DNA from: Clostridiales bacterium UBA1742
GTDB lineage: Bacteria > Bacillota > Clostridia > TANB77 > CAG-508
Assembly (NCBI GenBank): GCA_002314935.1
Contig: DCHW01000022.1
Span: 1-6,378 of the forward strand
Direction of reading: 5' to 3'
Length of the DNA stretch: 6,378 nucleotides
In this document: positions 1 to 5,415 of the stretch, one piece after another
Numbering within the stretch: position 1 is the stretch's first letter
Layout of the letters: every line of letters starts with the position of its first letter
Made by a program: the position numbers and the translations under genes
The notes under the pieces: generated by a model
What the model saw: only the letters and a program-made list of their open reading frames with translations
Told to the model about the DNA's origin: nothing
The model's database searches: none

Positions 1-13
1 TGCCTACATTTTG

Positions 14-40
14 TTGACACATACTATTAAATAATATTAT
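14..40 (+). promoter_or_regulatory. Possible upstream promoter P1 of sigH
   Basis: TTGACA at 14-19 is a perfect -35 box. The best -10 candidate is TATTAT at 35-40, giving a spacer of only 15 bp, shorter than the preferred 17. It may be a weak second promoter, or a decayed copy of the one at 52-80, whose flank begins with the same TGCCTA. Confidence 0.35.
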
Positions 41-51
41 GCCTAAAACTA

Positions 52-80
52 TTGACATTACTGAACTTAATTAATATAAT
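52..80 (+). promoter_or_regulatory. Main sigma-A-type promoter P2 of sigH
   Basis: TTGACA (52-57), a 17-bp spacer and TATAAT (75-80) match the housekeeping consensus exactly. Transcription should start near 87, giving a leader of about 36 nt that ends in GGAGG at 108-112. It should drive sigH and, since no terminator lies between, the tRNA-Thr downstream. Confidence 0.85.
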
Positions 81-122
81 AAGTTAAAATTAACGAATAA
101 ATAAAGCGGAGGCAAAAAAAGT

Positions 123-767
123 ATGGCACAAAAAAAATTGGCTTATCAATTAGATGAAGATTTAAGCGAAAAAAAAGAGGATGAGTTAATAAAACTAGCT
201 AAAGCTGGAGATGAAGAAGCAATAAGTTATATATTAGGAAAATATAAAGAACTTGTAAATATGAAGGTTAACAAGTACTTTATTATTGGCGCAGAAAGAG
301 AAGATATAATTCAGGAAGGTATGATAGGATTATATAAAGCTATTAAAAATTATAACTTAGATAAGCAAAATTCATTTAAATCTTTTGCAAATTTATGCAT
401 TGAAAGACAATTAATTACTGCAATAAAGACATCAAACAGACAAAAACATATTCCGCTAAATTCATCAGTATCTTTGAATACAACTGCTTTTAATGATGAT
501 GACGATTCTACTTTAATAGAATTTTTGAATAATAATACAGTAGAAGATCCATTAGATACAATAACAAAAATGGAATATTACAAACTGGTTGGAACAAAAA
601 TGGGAGAAACTTTAAGTGATTTTGAAAAACAAGTGTTAAATAGATTTGCTAAAGGCGAGAGTTATGTTACTATTGCAGAGAAATTAGATACTCCTGTAAA
701 ATCAGTAGATAATGCAATTCAAAGAATTAGAAAAAAAGCAAATAAAAATTTAATTGAAGAAATATAA
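123..767 (+). CDS. sigH: RNA polymerase sigma factor SigH (Spo0H family)
   Basis: A sigma-70-family factor of 214 aa, the usual size for SigH, which in spore-forming Firmicutes directs transition-state and early sporulation genes by binding core RNA polymerase. Region 2 spans roughly residues 20-115: the IIGAEREDIIQEGMIGLYKA stretch (54-73), the conserved SFKSFANLCIERQLITAIKT block (84-103), and RQKHIPLNS (106-114), a strong Spo0H signature. Region 4 with its helix-turn-helix lies at about 163-205 (LSDFEKQVL, then YVTIAEKLDTPVKSVDNAIQR). An acidic linker (DDDD, 125-128) separates them. The start is the ATG at 123 with GGAGG (108-112) ten bases upstream. The consensus promoter suggests sigma-A transcription, as known for Bacillus. 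A tRNA gene follows 40 bp after the stop. I am sure of the family. That the organism sporulates is only an inference. Confidence 0.95.
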   Translation: MAQKKLAYQLDEDLSEKKEDELIKLAKAGDEEAISYILGKYKELVNMKVNKYFIIGAEREDIIQEGMIGLYKAIKNYNLDKQNSFKSFANLCIERQLITAIKTSNRQKHIPLNSSVSLNTTAFNDDDDSTLIEFLNNNTVEDPLDTITKMEYYKLVGTKMGETLSDFEKQVLNRFAKGESYVTIAEKLDTPVKSVDNAIQRIRKKANKNLIEEI

Positions 768-770
768 AAC

Positions 771-794
771 TGGCGAACACTGAAGTGTTCGCTA
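771..794 (+). other. Hairpin between sigH and tRNA-Thr, without T tract
   Basis: GCGAACAC (773-780) and GTGTTCGC (785-792) form a perfect 8-bp stem around a TGAA loop. A G-T pair and a T-A pair extend it to 10 bp (771/794). The next bases (GATAGGAATATAT) contain no T run, so it is not a standard intrinsic terminator. It lies between the sigH stop and the tRNA, whose 5' end is 13 nt after the stem. It could protect the sigH mRNA 3' end once RNase P releases the tRNA, or slow RNA polymerase. Confidence 0.7.
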
Positions 795-807
795 GATAGG
801 AATATAT

Positions 808-883
808 GCTTCTATAGCTCAGTTGGTAGAGCACTTGCGTGGTAAGCAAGAGGTCGCCGGTTCAATTCCGGCTGGAAGCTCCA
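808..883 (+). tRNA. tRNA-Thr (anticodon GGT)
   Basis: A complete cloverleaf. The acceptor stem pairs GCTTCTA (808-814) with TGGAAGC (873-879), including one G-T pair. The D arm is GCTC (817-820) with GAGC (829-832). The anticodon stem is CTTGC (834-838) with GCAAG (846-850), enclosing the loop GTGGTAA with anticodon GGT at 841-843, which reads ACC and ACT threonine codons. The T arm is GCCGG/CCGGC around TTCAATT (861-867). Discriminator T880 is followed by an encoded CCA (881-883). No separate promoter fits in the short gap after sigH, so it is probably cut from the sigH transcript and ends at the terminator immediately downstream. Confidence 0.96.
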
Positions 884-920
884 AAAAAAGGTTGTTAATA
901 TTGGATTAACAACCTTTTTT
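884..920. terminator. Two-way intrinsic terminator after tRNA-Thr and the minus-strand membrane gene
   Basis: A 10-bp stem (890-899 with 905-914, starting GGTTGTTAAT) has a 5-nt loop. It is flanked by six A (884-889) and six T (915-920), so it has a U tract when read in either direction. On the plus strand it ends the sigH/tRNA transcript. On the minus strand it lies just past the stop of the membrane-protein gene (923). Confidence 0.9.
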
Positions 921-922
921 GT

Positions 923-1219
923 TTAGTCTACACTATTATCAGTAAAAACTTCAATTGTTTCATAAGCAATGTATGAAGTTCCTAATATTGACAGCAATGC
1001 AATAAAATACATAAAAATATTATTAAGTGTAAAGCTATGCATATTTTCGTTTAAAGCACTAAATATGAGGCTAGAACTTAATAATGTAGCTATAAATACT
1101 AGAAGGATTTCTGTAACGATTTTTGGTAAAAAATCATTACCAAAATACCAGATAACAGCTATTCCAATTACAATTAAAATAGTTGTTATAATTAAAGTAA
1201 TACTCATTGAAAATGTCAT
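923..1219 (-). CDS. Small three-helix membrane protein of unknown function
   Basis: I do not recognise this 98-aa protein. It is strongly hydrophobic, with three likely membrane helices at about residues 5-26, 34-55 and 67-86, short polar loops (GNDFLPK at 27-33, NENMHS at 57-62) and an acidic C-terminal tail (TDNSVD). There is no signal peptidase site and no catalytic motif. I place the start at the ATG 1219-1217 rather than the in-frame GTG at 1228-1226, because that GTG is part of the GAGGTG ribosome site (1231-1226), which suits the later ATG. A strong consensus promoter sits about 50 bp upstream, and a shared terminator follows the stop. It is divergent from ychF. The ordered promoter, ribosome site, frame and terminator make it a real gene; its role is open. 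Confidence 0.8.
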   Translation of the reverse strand: MTFSMSITLIITTILIVIGIAVIWYFGNDFLPKIVTEILLVFIATLLSSSLIFSALNENMHSFTLNNIFMYFIALLSILGTSYIAYETIEVFTDNSVD

Positions 1220-1225
1220 AATTAT

Positions 1226-1231
1226 CACCTC
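1226..1231 (-). promoter_or_regulatory. Ribosome-binding site that sets the membrane-protein start
   Basis: Read on the minus strand this is GAGGTG, then ATAATT, then ATG at 1219. The last GTG of the site is in frame and could be mistaken for the start, which would add three residues. A start codon inside its own Shine-Dalgarno is not credible. Confidence 0.8.
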
Positions 1232-1269
1232 GATGTTATATAGTATAGAGACTAAATAGTTTGTGACTA

Positions 1270-1297
1270 ATTATAACATATTTATAAATAATGTCAA
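1270..1297 (-). promoter_or_regulatory. Consensus promoter of the minus-strand membrane gene
   Basis: On the minus strand: TTGACA (1297-1292), a 16-bp spacer, TATAAT (1275-1270), preceded by TGT (1278-1276), which makes an extended -10. Both boxes are perfect. Predicted start near 1264, leader about 45 nt. Confidence 0.8.
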
Positions 1298-1410
1298 ATT
1301 TGATTATATTTAGTTGCAAAGATTGAAAAATATAAATAATTTAAAATTATGTAAAAAAGTAAATGAGTAGAAATGTGTCAAAAACAAATTAAAAAAACTT
1401 TAATATTGTA

Positions 1411-1439
1411 TAGTATTTTAAAGCATTTGATGTTATAAT
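1411..1439 (+). promoter_or_regulatory. Extended -10 promoter of ychF
   Basis: TGTTATAAT (1431-1439) is an extended -10 with a perfect TATAAT at 1434-1439. The -35 at 17-bp spacing is weak (TAGTAT, 1411-1416). The predicted start near 1446 leaves a leader of about 38 nt with AAGGAG at 1471-1476. Between this promoter and the divergent one (about 1298-1410) I see only AT-rich sequence. Confidence 0.6.
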
Positions 1440-1483
1440 AAATAAGTTATATATAAGAGAATAAATAAACAAGGAGTTATGAA

Positions 1484-2575
1484 ATGAAAATAGGAATAGT
1501 AGGATTACCAAATGTTGGAAAGAGTACAATGTTTAATAGTATAACAAATGCCGGAGCAGAATGTGCAAATTATCCTTTTTGTACAATAGAACCAAATGTT
1601 GGGATGGTTCCAGTTCCAGATGAAAGATTAAATGTTTTAACTAATATGTATAAAGCCCAAAAAACAACACATGCTGTAGTTGAATTTGTTGATATTGCTG
1701 GATTGGTTAAAGGTGCAAGCAAAGGGGAAGGACTGGGAAATAAATTTTTATCACATATTAGAGAAGTAGATGCAATTGCAGAAGTTGTAAGATGCTTTGA
1801 AGATGATAATATTGTTCATGTTGATGGAAATATAAACCCATTAAGAGATATTGAAACAATAAACTTAGAATTGATTTTTGCCGATATAGAAACTGTTGAT
1901 AAAAGAATAGATAAAGCAAGAAAAATGCTAAAGGCTGATAAAAAGTATCAAATTGAAGTTGATTTATTAGAAAAAATTAAGGCAACATTAGAGTCTGAAA
2001 AGCCAGTAAGAAGTATGAGCTTTAAAGATGAAGAAAAAGAGCTAATAAAAGATGTTCAATTTTTAACAGAAAAACCAACTTTGTATATTTGTAATGTATC
2101 TGAAAATCAATTACAGGATGTGGAAAATGATAAAAATGTTGAAGTTGTAAAGGAATATGCTAAAATTGAAAATAGTATTGTAATACCACTATGTGCTAAG
2201 ATAGAAGAAGAATTAACTGGATTAGATGAAAATGATAAAAAAGAAATGTTAGAAGCTATGGGACTTGATGAATCAGGATTAAATAAAGTAATAAAAGAAA
2301 GCTATTCTTTACTTGGGTTGATGTCTTTTTTAACTGCTGGAGAACCGGAAGTTAGAGCATGGACAATAAAAAAAGGTACTAAGGCGCCAGAGGCTGCTGG
2401 AAAAATACATACAGATATTCAAAGAGGGTTTATAAAAGCTGAAGTTGTATCCTATGATGATTTAATAAAAGAGGGGTCTATGGCAGCAGCAAGAGAAAAG
2501 GGATTGATTAGAATAGAAGGAAAAGAATACATAATGCAAGAGGGAGATATAGTTTTATTTAAATTTAATGTATAA
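1484..2575 (+). CDS. ychF: Redox-linked ribosome-binding ATPase YchF (OLA1 family)
   Basis: A cytoplasmic Obg-like P-loop NTPase of 363 aa, the normal length. The family binds ribosomes and, unlike most TRAFAC GTPases, prefers ATP. Seen in the sequence: the P-loop GLPNVGKS (7-14), the switch region around PFCTIEPN (31-38), Walker B/G3 DIAGLVKGAS (70-79), the family signature GEGLGNKFL (81-89) with HIREVDAI (91-98), and NVSE (204-207) in place of the GTP-specific NKxD. That substitution explains the ATP preference known for YchF/OLA1. A coiled-coil insertion covers about 130-200. The C-terminal TGS domain (about 279-362) contains FLTAGEPEVRAW and AAGKIHTDIQRGFIKAEV. The start ATG has AAGGAG (1471-1476) seven bases upstream. 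It appears to be transcribed alone, with no clear terminator before the next promoter. Confidence 0.97.
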   Translation: MKIGIVGLPNVGKSTMFNSITNAGAECANYPFCTIEPNVGMVPVPDERLNVLTNMYKAQKTTHAVVEFVDIAGLVKGASKGEGLGNKFLSHIREVDAIAEVVRCFEDDNIVHVDGNINPLRDIETINLELIFADIETVDKRIDKARKMLKADKKYQIEVDLLEKIKATLESEKPVRSMSFKDEEKELIKDVQFLTEKPTLYICNVSENQLQDVENDKNVEVVKEYAKIENSIVIPLCAKIEEELTGLDENDKKEMLEAMGLDESGLNKVIKESYSLLGLMSFLTAGEPEVRAWTIKKGTKAPEAAGKIHTDIQRGFIKAEVVSYDDLIKEGSMAAAREKGLIRIEGKEYIMQEGDIVLFKFNV

Positions 2576-2592
2576 AAATTGCAAAAAAACTA

Positions 2593-2621
2593 TTGCATTT
2601 TGTAAAAAAATATGGTATAAA
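2593..2621 (+). promoter_or_regulatory. Promoter of the small secreted protein gene
   Basis: TTGCAT (2593-2598), a 17-bp spacer and TATAAA (2616-2621), preceded by TGG (2613-2615), which gives an extended -10. The gene can therefore be expressed independently of ychF. Confidence 0.6.
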
Positions 2622-2665
2622 TTATAAGTGATATGTTAACAATGTTATAGTGAGGTAATTATAAA

Positions 2666-3031
2666 ATGAAAAAATTAAAAGAAATAGTAATATGTTTAAT
2701 TGCGGTAGTTGCTTTAGTAACTGTAATTAATAATTGTATATTAACAAAGTCATATGCTGCTTCTAGTGATTTAGAAACTATGATAGATGATTTTAATACA
2801 AATACAGAAAATATAGCTTCTGATCTAAATGCTGTAGATGATGAGCCAGTAAATGCAAATAAAAATGTTAATAAATCAACAGGAAACAATGTAAATAAAG
2901 CAAATAATTCAAATACAAACAGTGGAATTCCTTATGCAGGTTCTAATAATACAATAGTTTTGGTTATAATTGCTTGTGGTATTTCTACAGTGTTTGCATA
3001 TAGAAAAATAAAAGAATATAAAAATATTTAG
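2666..3031 (+). CDS. Small secreted Asn-rich protein with a sortase-substrate-like C terminus (IPYAG)
   Basis: A 121-aa protein that I cannot name. The N terminus is a typical signal peptide: basic MKKLKE, a hydrophobic core to about residue 26, and a probable signal peptidase I site after SYA (29-31). Residues 32-61 are acidic and probably helical (DLETMIDDF, NIASDLNAVDDE). Residues 62-87 form an Asn/Lys/Ser/Thr linker without predicted fold. Next come IPYAG (88-92), a hydrophobic segment (about 96-110, TIVLVIIACGISTVFAY) and a basic tail (RKIKEYKNI, 113-121). Pentapeptide, helix and charged tail in this order are the layout of a cell-wall sorting signal, with I for L and A for T relative to LPxTG. 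A sortase gene faces it 40 bp away. If anchored, only about 60 residues would be displayed. Alternatively it is simply a two-ended membrane protein. The start ATG has GAGG (2652-2655) ten bases upstream and its own promoter. Confidence 0.8.
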   Translation: MKKLKEIVICLIAVVALVTVINNCILTKSYAASSDLETMIDDFNTNTENIASDLNAVDDEPVNANKNVNKSTGNNVNKANNSNTNSGIPYAGSNNTIVLVIIACGISTVFAYRKIKEYKNI

Positions 3032-3039
3032 TATTTCAT

Positions 3040-3067
3040 AAAATAGCAGCTAACAGCTGCTATTTTT
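3040..3067. terminator. Two-way terminator between the secreted protein gene and the sortase gene
   Basis: A perfect 12-bp stem (3040-3051 with 3055-3066; core ATAGCAGCT/AGCTGCTAT) has an AAC loop. The plus strand ends in TTTTT (3063-3067), and the minus strand also ends in a T run. It sits midway between two convergent stop codons (3031 and 3072) and ends both transcripts. Confidence 0.9.
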
Positions 3068-3071
3068 ATAT

Positions 3072-3677
3072 TCATAAAGATTTAGCTTTTATAATTAATC
3101 TTTTATTATTATAATTAGTACATGTAATCAATGTTAATTCTTTTCTACCATAAGTTTCTTGGTTAGTACATGAAGTATCATAATATGGAACTTCATATTT
3201 ATTATAAACATAATAATAAAGTGTTATACCTGAATTATTTTGAACTTTAATTTGATCATTGTTTTCTAGTTTATACAATTGACTAAAAAATTGAGAATTA
3301 TTATAGTTATGTGCAATAATACATAGATTGCTTGCAGTATGTGAAATTGAACCATAAAGTCTACAAGGACCAATTTTCATTAAATTATCTGAATAATAGG
3401 AAAAAACAGGGTATTTAATATTAAGATTTGGAATTTCTATAGTTCCTATAATTAAAGAATTTGAACTAGATTGAAAGTTAGAATTTAAATAAATATTATT
3501 TATATTAATTTTTTGTGATAAGTAAATTGAAAAATTATTATTGTTTTTTTGCTTTATGACAGATGAGATAAAATATATACTAAAACTTATAAAAATAGAT
3601 AATGTCAGTAGAAAAAAAGTATATATAAAAATTAAATTCTTTTTAATTTTTTTATTACAAAAAAGTATTTGATTCAT
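3072..3677 (-). CDS. Sortase (cysteine transpeptidase), class uncertain
   Basis: A membrane-anchored sortase of 201 aa. Sortases cut a sorting motif and join the protein to peptidoglycan or to another subunit. The N terminus has a basic stretch and one membrane helix (about 14-40), leaving the enzyme outside. An Asn-rich stem (41-75) leads to the barrel, which opens at IGTIEIPNLNIKYPVF (77-92). Catalytic residues are visible: His123 in IIAHNYNN, Cys186 in LTLITC (181-186) and Arg193 in KRLIIKAK (192-199). The TLxTC...R arrangement is diagnostic. The compact size suggests a class D/E-like or clostridial enzyme rather than SrtA or SrtB, but I cannot assign the class. No second catalytic domain is present. 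The gene is unusually rich in Asn and Ile codons, and no Shine-Dalgarno precedes ATG 3677-3675. It converges on the IPYAG protein gene, its likely substrate. Confidence 0.9.
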   Translation of the reverse strand: MNQILFCNKKIKKNLIFIYTFFLLTLSIFISFSIYFISSVIKQKNNNNFSIYLSQKININNIYLNSNFQSSSNSLIIGTIEIPNLNIKYPVFSYYSDNLMKIGPCRLYGSISHTASNLCIIAHNYNNSQFFSQLYKLENNDQIKVQNNSGITLYYYVYNKYEVPYYDTSCTNQETYGRKELTLITCTNYNNKRLIIKAKSL

Positions 3678-3724
3678 AATAATATTTATTTTACATATAT
3701 TAATAATAAATATTCACAAATGTA

Positions 3725-3753
3725 TTGATTTTTTTAATTAAATAATATATAAT
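3725..3753 (+). promoter_or_regulatory. Promoter of the rimP-nusA-ylxR-infB operon
   Basis: TTGATT (3725-3730), a 17-bp spacer and TATAAT (3748-3753). The predicted start near 3760 gives a leader of about 65 nt that contains the 12-bp hairpin. It is divergent from the sortase gene, with about 47 bp between the -35 box and the sortase start codon. Confidence 0.75.
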
Positions 3754-3775
3754 AATTAAGCAAATATAAAATACA

Positions 3776-3803
3776 TTAAGAGTGGGAAAAATCCCACTCT
3801 TAA
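3776..3803 (+). promoter_or_regulatory. rimP leader hairpin, probable attenuator or translational control element
   Basis: TTAAGAGTGGGA (3776-3787) pairs perfectly with TCCCACTCTTAA (3792-3803): 12 bp around an AAAA loop. Only GTTTTG follows (3804-3809), then the rimP ribosome site AAAGGA (3810-3815). The four-T run is too weak for a confident terminator, but the position in the leader matches the hairpins that I recall lying before rimP in other Firmicutes, where premature termination has been proposed. It could act by partial termination or by affecting ribosome access. Confidence 0.75.
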
Positions 3804-3825
3804 GTTTTGAAAGGAAGAAATTAAA

Positions 3826-4284
3826 TTGGCTAAAATTGAAAATATAGTAGAAAATTTAATTCATGAAAAAATATTAGAGCTAGGTTACGAATTGTATGAT
3901 GTTGAGTATGTAAAAGAAGGTAAGGATTATTTTTTAAGAGTTTATATTGATAACTCATCAGGCATTACATTGGATGACTGTGAGCTGGTTAGTAATAATA
4001 TAACGGATATTTTGGATGCTGAAGATTATATAAAAGATCAATATTTTTTAGAGGTATCTTCTCCTGGAATAGAGAGAATTTTAAAAAAGGATAAACATTT
4101 AGAAAGTAACATAGGTAATCAAGTTCAAATAAAATTATTTAACAGTATGAATGGAAGCAAAACTTATATAGGAATATTAAAGCAATTCAATAGTGAAATA
4201 ATTTTAATTTCAACACAAGAAAATGAAGATGAAAAAATTGAGCGTAAAAATATTGCTCAAATAAAAACAATATATAATTGGTAA
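3826..4284 (+). CDS. rimP: Ribosome maturation factor RimP
   Basis: A 152-aa cytoplasmic protein needed for maturation of the 30S ribosomal subunit, of typical length. The N-terminal alpha/beta domain (about 5-84) shows ELGYELYDVEYVKEG (18-32), LRVYID (37-42) and the family hallmark LEVSSPGIER (75-84). A C-terminal Sm-like barrel (about 92-151) follows. The start is a TTG at 3826, chosen because AAAGGA (3810-3815) lies ten bases upstream and translation from here gives the conserved N terminus MAKIENIVENLI. No ATG is available at that position. It is the first gene of the operon, behind a strong leader hairpin, and nusA follows 20 bp after its stop. Confidence 0.95.
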   Translation: MAKIENIVENLIHEKILELGYELYDVEYVKEGKDYFLRVYIDNSSGITLDDCELVSNNITDILDAEDYIKDQYFLEVSSPGIERILKKDKHLESNIGNQVQIKLFNSMNGSKTYIGILKQFNSEIILISTQENEDEKIERKNIAQIKTIYNW

Positions 4285-4290
4285 TAAAAG

Positions 4291-4296
4291 AAAGGA
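4291..4296 (+). promoter_or_regulatory. Ribosome-binding site that sets the nusA start
   Basis: AAAGGA with an 8-nt gap to the ATG at 4305. A longer in-frame reading from the TTG at 4278 would overlap rimP and would put this site inside the coding sequence, so the ATG at 4305 is preferred. Confidence 0.75.
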
Positions 4297-4304
4297 TGAT
4301 TAGA

Positions 4305-5414
4305 ATGAAATCAATAGAAACTAAGGAACTAATTAATGCAATTGAAGAATTAGAAAAAGAAAGAGGAATAAACAAAGAATATTTATTAGAATCAATAGAA
4401 ACAGCACTTGTTACAGCATATAAAAGAAATTTTGATTCTGCAGAAAATGTAAAGGTTATTATGGATAAGGAGACAGGTGATATAAAAGTATTTTCTGTAA
4501 AAGAAGTTGTTGAGGATATAGAAGATGATTTAACTCAAATAAATTTAGAGGATGCTAAAAAAATAGATGAAAAAATTGAAATTGGTGGAGAAATAGAAAC
4601 AGAAATTATTCCAAGAAATTTTGGTAGAATAGCTGCACAAACTGCGAAACAAGTTATTGTTCAAAAAATAAGAGAAGCAGAAAGAAACATGGTTTTTACT
4701 GAATATAATGATAGAAAAGGTGAAATTGTTTCAGGAATTATACAAAAAGCTGATGGTGGAACAGTAGTTTTAGATTTGGGTAGACTTGAAGGAATAATGC
4801 CATTAAAAGATCAAATTCCTACAGAGACTTATAAAGTAAATGATAAAATAAAGGCGTATGTTGCTAATGTTGAAAGAGGATTAAAAGGTACACCTCAGGT
4901 ATTGGTTTCAAGAAGTCATCCGGATTTTGTAAGAAAATTATTTGAATTTGAAATTCCAGAAATATATGAAGGATTAATTGAAATAAAAAGTATTGCACGT
5001 GATGCAGGATTTAGAAGTAAAGTTGCTGTTTATTCAACAAATGAAAATATTGATCCAGTTGGATCATGTGTAGGACAAAAAGGAATAAGAATTCAAAATA
5101 TTATAAATGAATTAAAAGGTGAAAAAATTGATGTTATAGAATGGAATGAAGATCCTTCGATCTTTATTTCTGCAGCATTACTTCCAGCACAAGTAATGGC
5201 AGTTGATATTAAGGATGAAGAAAAATTTGCTCAAGTAATTGTTCCAGATGATCAATTATCTTTAGCAATTGGAAAATCAGGTCAAAATGCAAGATTAGCT
5301 GCAAAATTAACAAACTGGAAAATTGATATAAAGAGTGAATCACAATTTAGAGAATTGCTAGAATATCAAGAAGAAAACAATACAGAAGAAGTAAATGCGG
5401 AGGAAGAAGAATAA
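4305..5414 (+). CDS. nusA: Transcription termination/antitermination factor NusA
   Basis: NusA binds RNA polymerase and nascent RNA and modulates pausing and intrinsic termination. The 369-aa product has the short Firmicute form: N-terminal polymerase-binding domain (1-125, with PRNFGRIAAQTAKQVI at 103-118), S1 domain (about 135-200, GEIVSGIIQKADGGTVVLDL), KH1 with VGQKGIR (256-262), and KH2 with AIGKSGQNARLA (321-332). It then stops with a short acidic tail (EEVNAEEEE), without the C-terminal acidic repeats of proteobacterial NusA. The next gene's ribosome site, GGAGGA (5399-5404), lies inside its last codons, so translation of ylxR is probably coupled to it. NusA acts on terminators and could feed back on the leader hairpin of its own operon, but this is inference. 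Confidence 0.97.
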   Translation: MKSIETKELINAIEELEKERGINKEYLLESIETALVTAYKRNFDSAENVKVIMDKETGDIKVFSVKEVVEDIEDDLTQINLEDAKKIDEKIEIGGEIETEIIPRNFGRIAAQTAKQVIVQKIREAERNMVFTEYNDRKGEIVSGIIQKADGGTVVLDLGRLEGIMPLKDQIPTETYKVNDKIKAYVANVERGLKGTPQVLVSRSHPDFVRKLFEFEIPEIYEGLIEIKSIARDAGFRSKVAVYSTNENIDPVGSCVGQKGIRIQNIINELKGEKIDVIEWNEDPSIFISAALLPAQVMAVDIKDEEKFAQVIVPDDQLSLAIGKSGQNARLAAKLTNWKIDIKSESQFRELLEYQEENNTEEVNAEEEE

Positions 5415-5415
5415 T

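Noticed and set aside
969..1259. Plus-strand open frame of 96 codons
   Set aside because: It is antisense to the well-supported minus-strand membrane gene, has no ribosome site and shows no protein-like composition.
1336..1350. AT-only palindrome ATAATTT-A-AAATTAT in the divergent region
   Set aside because: Such palindromes arise by chance in sequence this AT-rich, and it does not overlap either promoter.
2580..2600. Possible terminator after ychF
   Set aside because: Only a 5-bp TGCAA/TTGCA stem with an A-rich loop and a T-T mismatch before four T; too weak, and the 3' arm is better explained as the -35 of the next promoter.
2659..2889. Minus-strand open frame opposite the secreted protein gene
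   Set aside because: It is a shadow of a gene that has promoter, ribosome site, signal peptide and sorting signal. No own start signals.
4278..4304. Longer NusA start at TTG 4278
   Set aside because: It overlaps the rimP end and precedes the AAAGGA site that properly positions ATG 4305.
4291..4313. AAAGGAT...GAAT pattern like a SigH-dependent promoter
   Set aside because: It is the nusA ribosome site followed by its start codon; the match is incidental and badly placed for a promoter.
4187..4375. Minus-strand frame across the rimP/nusA junction
   Set aside because: Phe/Ile/Leu-rich translation typical of antisense to Lys/Glu-rich genes; overlaps two certain genes.
5395..5415. Longer YlxR start at ATG 5395
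   Set aside because: It lies upstream of the GGAGGA site and inside nusA; the family N terminus begins just before RMCMGC.
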